From: Colimorpha_A sp045543555
GTDB taxonomy: Bacteria > Bacillota > Clostridia > Oscillospirales > CAG-272
DNA length: 21,271 nt
Reading direction: 5' to 3'
Assembly: GCA_045543555.1 (NCBI GenBank)
Contig: JAZQMQ010000033.1
Location: forward strand, 1-21,271
The translations under genes were made by a program, and so were the position numbers. The notes under the pieces are model-generated. The model made no database searches, had not been told where the DNA came from, and saw only the letters and a program-made list of their open reading frames with translations. Below, piece by piece: positions 20,232-21,271 of the stretch (within the stretch, counting starts at the first letter, position 1; each line of letters opens with the position of its first letter).

Positions 20232-21271
20232 AAACACCGATCTGCGAATTTGTAAAAAAATACAGCTTATCTTCCCCCATTCGCGCACATATGCCGGGGC
20301 ATAAGGGCGCAGGAGATCTTAAAGAGGAATACGACATCACCGAAATTGCGGGGGCTGACAGCCTATATCATTGCGATGGAATAATTTCCGAAAGCGAAGA
20401 GTTAGCGTCCTCGATCTTCGGATGCAAAACCTTCTATTCTACCGAGGGTTCATCGCAGTGTATACGCGCGATGATACATCTGATATCGCTATACAGCAGC
20501 AGTAACGGTCTTCCTTTCAGAATATGTGCCGGTAGAAACGTACATAAAAGCTTTGTTTCTGCCTGTGCTCTGCTCGATGCAGAGGTGTTTTGGCATTACG
20601 GTAAAAATGATAACGGTATTCTCGGCTGTGAATATGACTTAAATGAGCTTAAGACCTTGTTTTTAAGCGATGAAAAGCCTGTGGCACTGTACGTAACGTC
20701 TCCCGATTATCTGGGAAACGTCGCTCCCATATCAGATCTGGCTGAGCTTTGCCGCGATCACGGAGTGATACTTGCGGTGGACAACGCTCACGGAGCGTAC
20801 CTTAAATTTATGCCCGAGGATAGACACCCAATAACCTTGGGTGCTCACATCTGCTGTGACAGCGCTCATAAGACTCTCCCGGTTCTTACGGGCGGAGCTT
20901 ATTTGCATATTTCGGACTCTGCTCCCGACATTTTCTGTGACGAAGCCAAAAATGCTTTGGCACTTTTTGGATCAACAAGTCCGTCATATCTGATATTGCA
21001 GTCACTCGATGCCTGCAATTCCTATTTGGAGAGCCTAAAGGCTTCCCTTTCTGAATTTGCACCGAGGGTTGAGGCGCTTAAAGAGAGATTGCGTCTTCAC
21101 GGCTATGCTTTGATCGGCGATGAAAAACTGAAAATTACCATAAAAACGAAGGATTTCGGATATTTGGGAACCGAGCTTGCGTTAATTTGCGAAGAAAACG
21201 GGCTTTATACCGAATTTTCCGATCCCGATTACCTCGTTTTGATGCTGACGGAGAAAAATTCCGATCAGCTC
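20228..21271 (+). CDS. Orn/Lys/Arg decarboxylase-family PLP enzyme (5' part, truncated by window end)
   Basis: 348 codons are visible with no stop; the gene runs off the window. It is a fold-type I PLP enzyme: HMPGHKG near the start (the family's PGHK motif, residues 22-26), TEGSSQ in the cofactor-phosphate region (72-77), AVDNAHGA with Asp185 that contacts the pyridine ring, and CDSAHKTLPVLTGGAYLH with the Schiff-base Lys215. These match arginine/lysine/ornithine decarboxylase-type proteins, in a short form common in Clostridia beside tmk/holB-type genes. The exact substrate is not deducible. The ATG overlaps the scfB TGA, so it is probably translated by coupling and shares the scfB transcript. 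Confidence 0.88.
   Translation, partial: MKTPICEFVKKYSLSSPIRAHMPGHKGAGDLKEEYDITEIAGADSLYHCDGIISESEELASSIFGCKTFYSTEGSSQCIRAMIHLISLYSSSNGLPFRICAGRNVHKSFVSACALLDAEVFWHYGKNDNGILGCEYDLNELKTLFLSDEKPVALYVTSPDYLGNVAPISDLAELCRDHGVILAVDNAHGAYLKFMPEDRHPITLGAHICCDSAHKTLPVLTGGAYLHISDSAPDIFCDEAKNALALFGSTSPSYLILQSLDACNSYLESLKASLSEFAPRVEALKERLRLHGYALIGDEKLKITIKTKDFGYLGTELALICEENGLYTEFSDPDYLVLMLTEKNSDQL

Overview
This window is the chromosomal origin region of a bacterium of the class Clostridia, most likely an uncultured gut member of the Oscillospiraceae/Ruminococcaceae kind. The evidence is the Firmicutes-type block dnaA-dnaN-recF-remB-gyrB with TTTTCCACA DnaA boxes, a cysE-cysS pair, RNase Y, and a SCIFF ranthipeptide locus (scfA/scfB), which is a near-universal mark of Clostridia. 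Short hairpin-ended repeats of the kind common in gut Oscillospiraceae are scattered between genes. The lineage call is inference from gene content and style, not from a search.

Layout. 1-693: a 185-bp palindrome-ended repeat, then a dense DnaA-box cluster beside the gyrB stop. 694-6920, all minus strand: gyrB, remB, recF, dnaN and dnaA. The 351-bp dnaN-dnaA gap holds a second DnaA-box cluster, a TAG-repeat tract resembling a DnaA-trio, and an AT-rich stretch, so it is the best candidate for the unwinding site. 6921-9779: RNase Y (rny) with a clear promoter and terminator, then a gene-poor stretch with direct repeats, a possible small transcript and a hairpin-rich repeat block. 9780-10570: tRNA-Arg(ACG), then a small ribbon-helix-helix regulator divergent from a SLOG-fold (DUF2493) gene, with operator-like palindromes between them. 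10843-14211: a YczE/DUF6198-like membrane protein, PNPase (pnp) and S15 (rpsO), the last with a probable S15 leader RNA. 14390-18177: a solute-binding lipoprotein, then the cysE-cysS operon. From 18.3 kb the coding strand switches to plus: scfA (SCIFF precursor), scfB (radical SAM maturase) and a truncated Orn/Lys/Arg-decarboxylase-type PLP enzyme.

The genes fall into three working groups: replication initiation and topology (dnaA, dnaN, recF, gyrB and the box clusters); RNA turnover and translation (rny, pnp, rpsO, tRNA-Arg, cysS); and cysteine use (cysE makes O-acetylserine, cysS charges tRNA-Cys, and the divergent scfA encodes a seven-cysteine peptide cross-linked by ScfB).

Most notable points: the SCIFF peptide carries an extra cysteine and has Gly where I recall the mapped thioether-acceptor Thr in CteA; scfA and scfB are split by a terminator and two repeat insertions, and scfB has no visible Shine-Dalgarno; the origin looks bipartite in an unusual layout, with the second box cluster beyond gyrB instead of upstream of dnaA; the genes on the dnaA side, including rpsO and pnp, would be head-on to a fork leaving the dnaA-dnaN site; near-identical repeats in inverted orientation bracket about 18.4 kb including the origin; and a TTGATT-N17-TATAAT promoter plus a strong terminator outline a possible ~130-nt RNA at 9347-9478.
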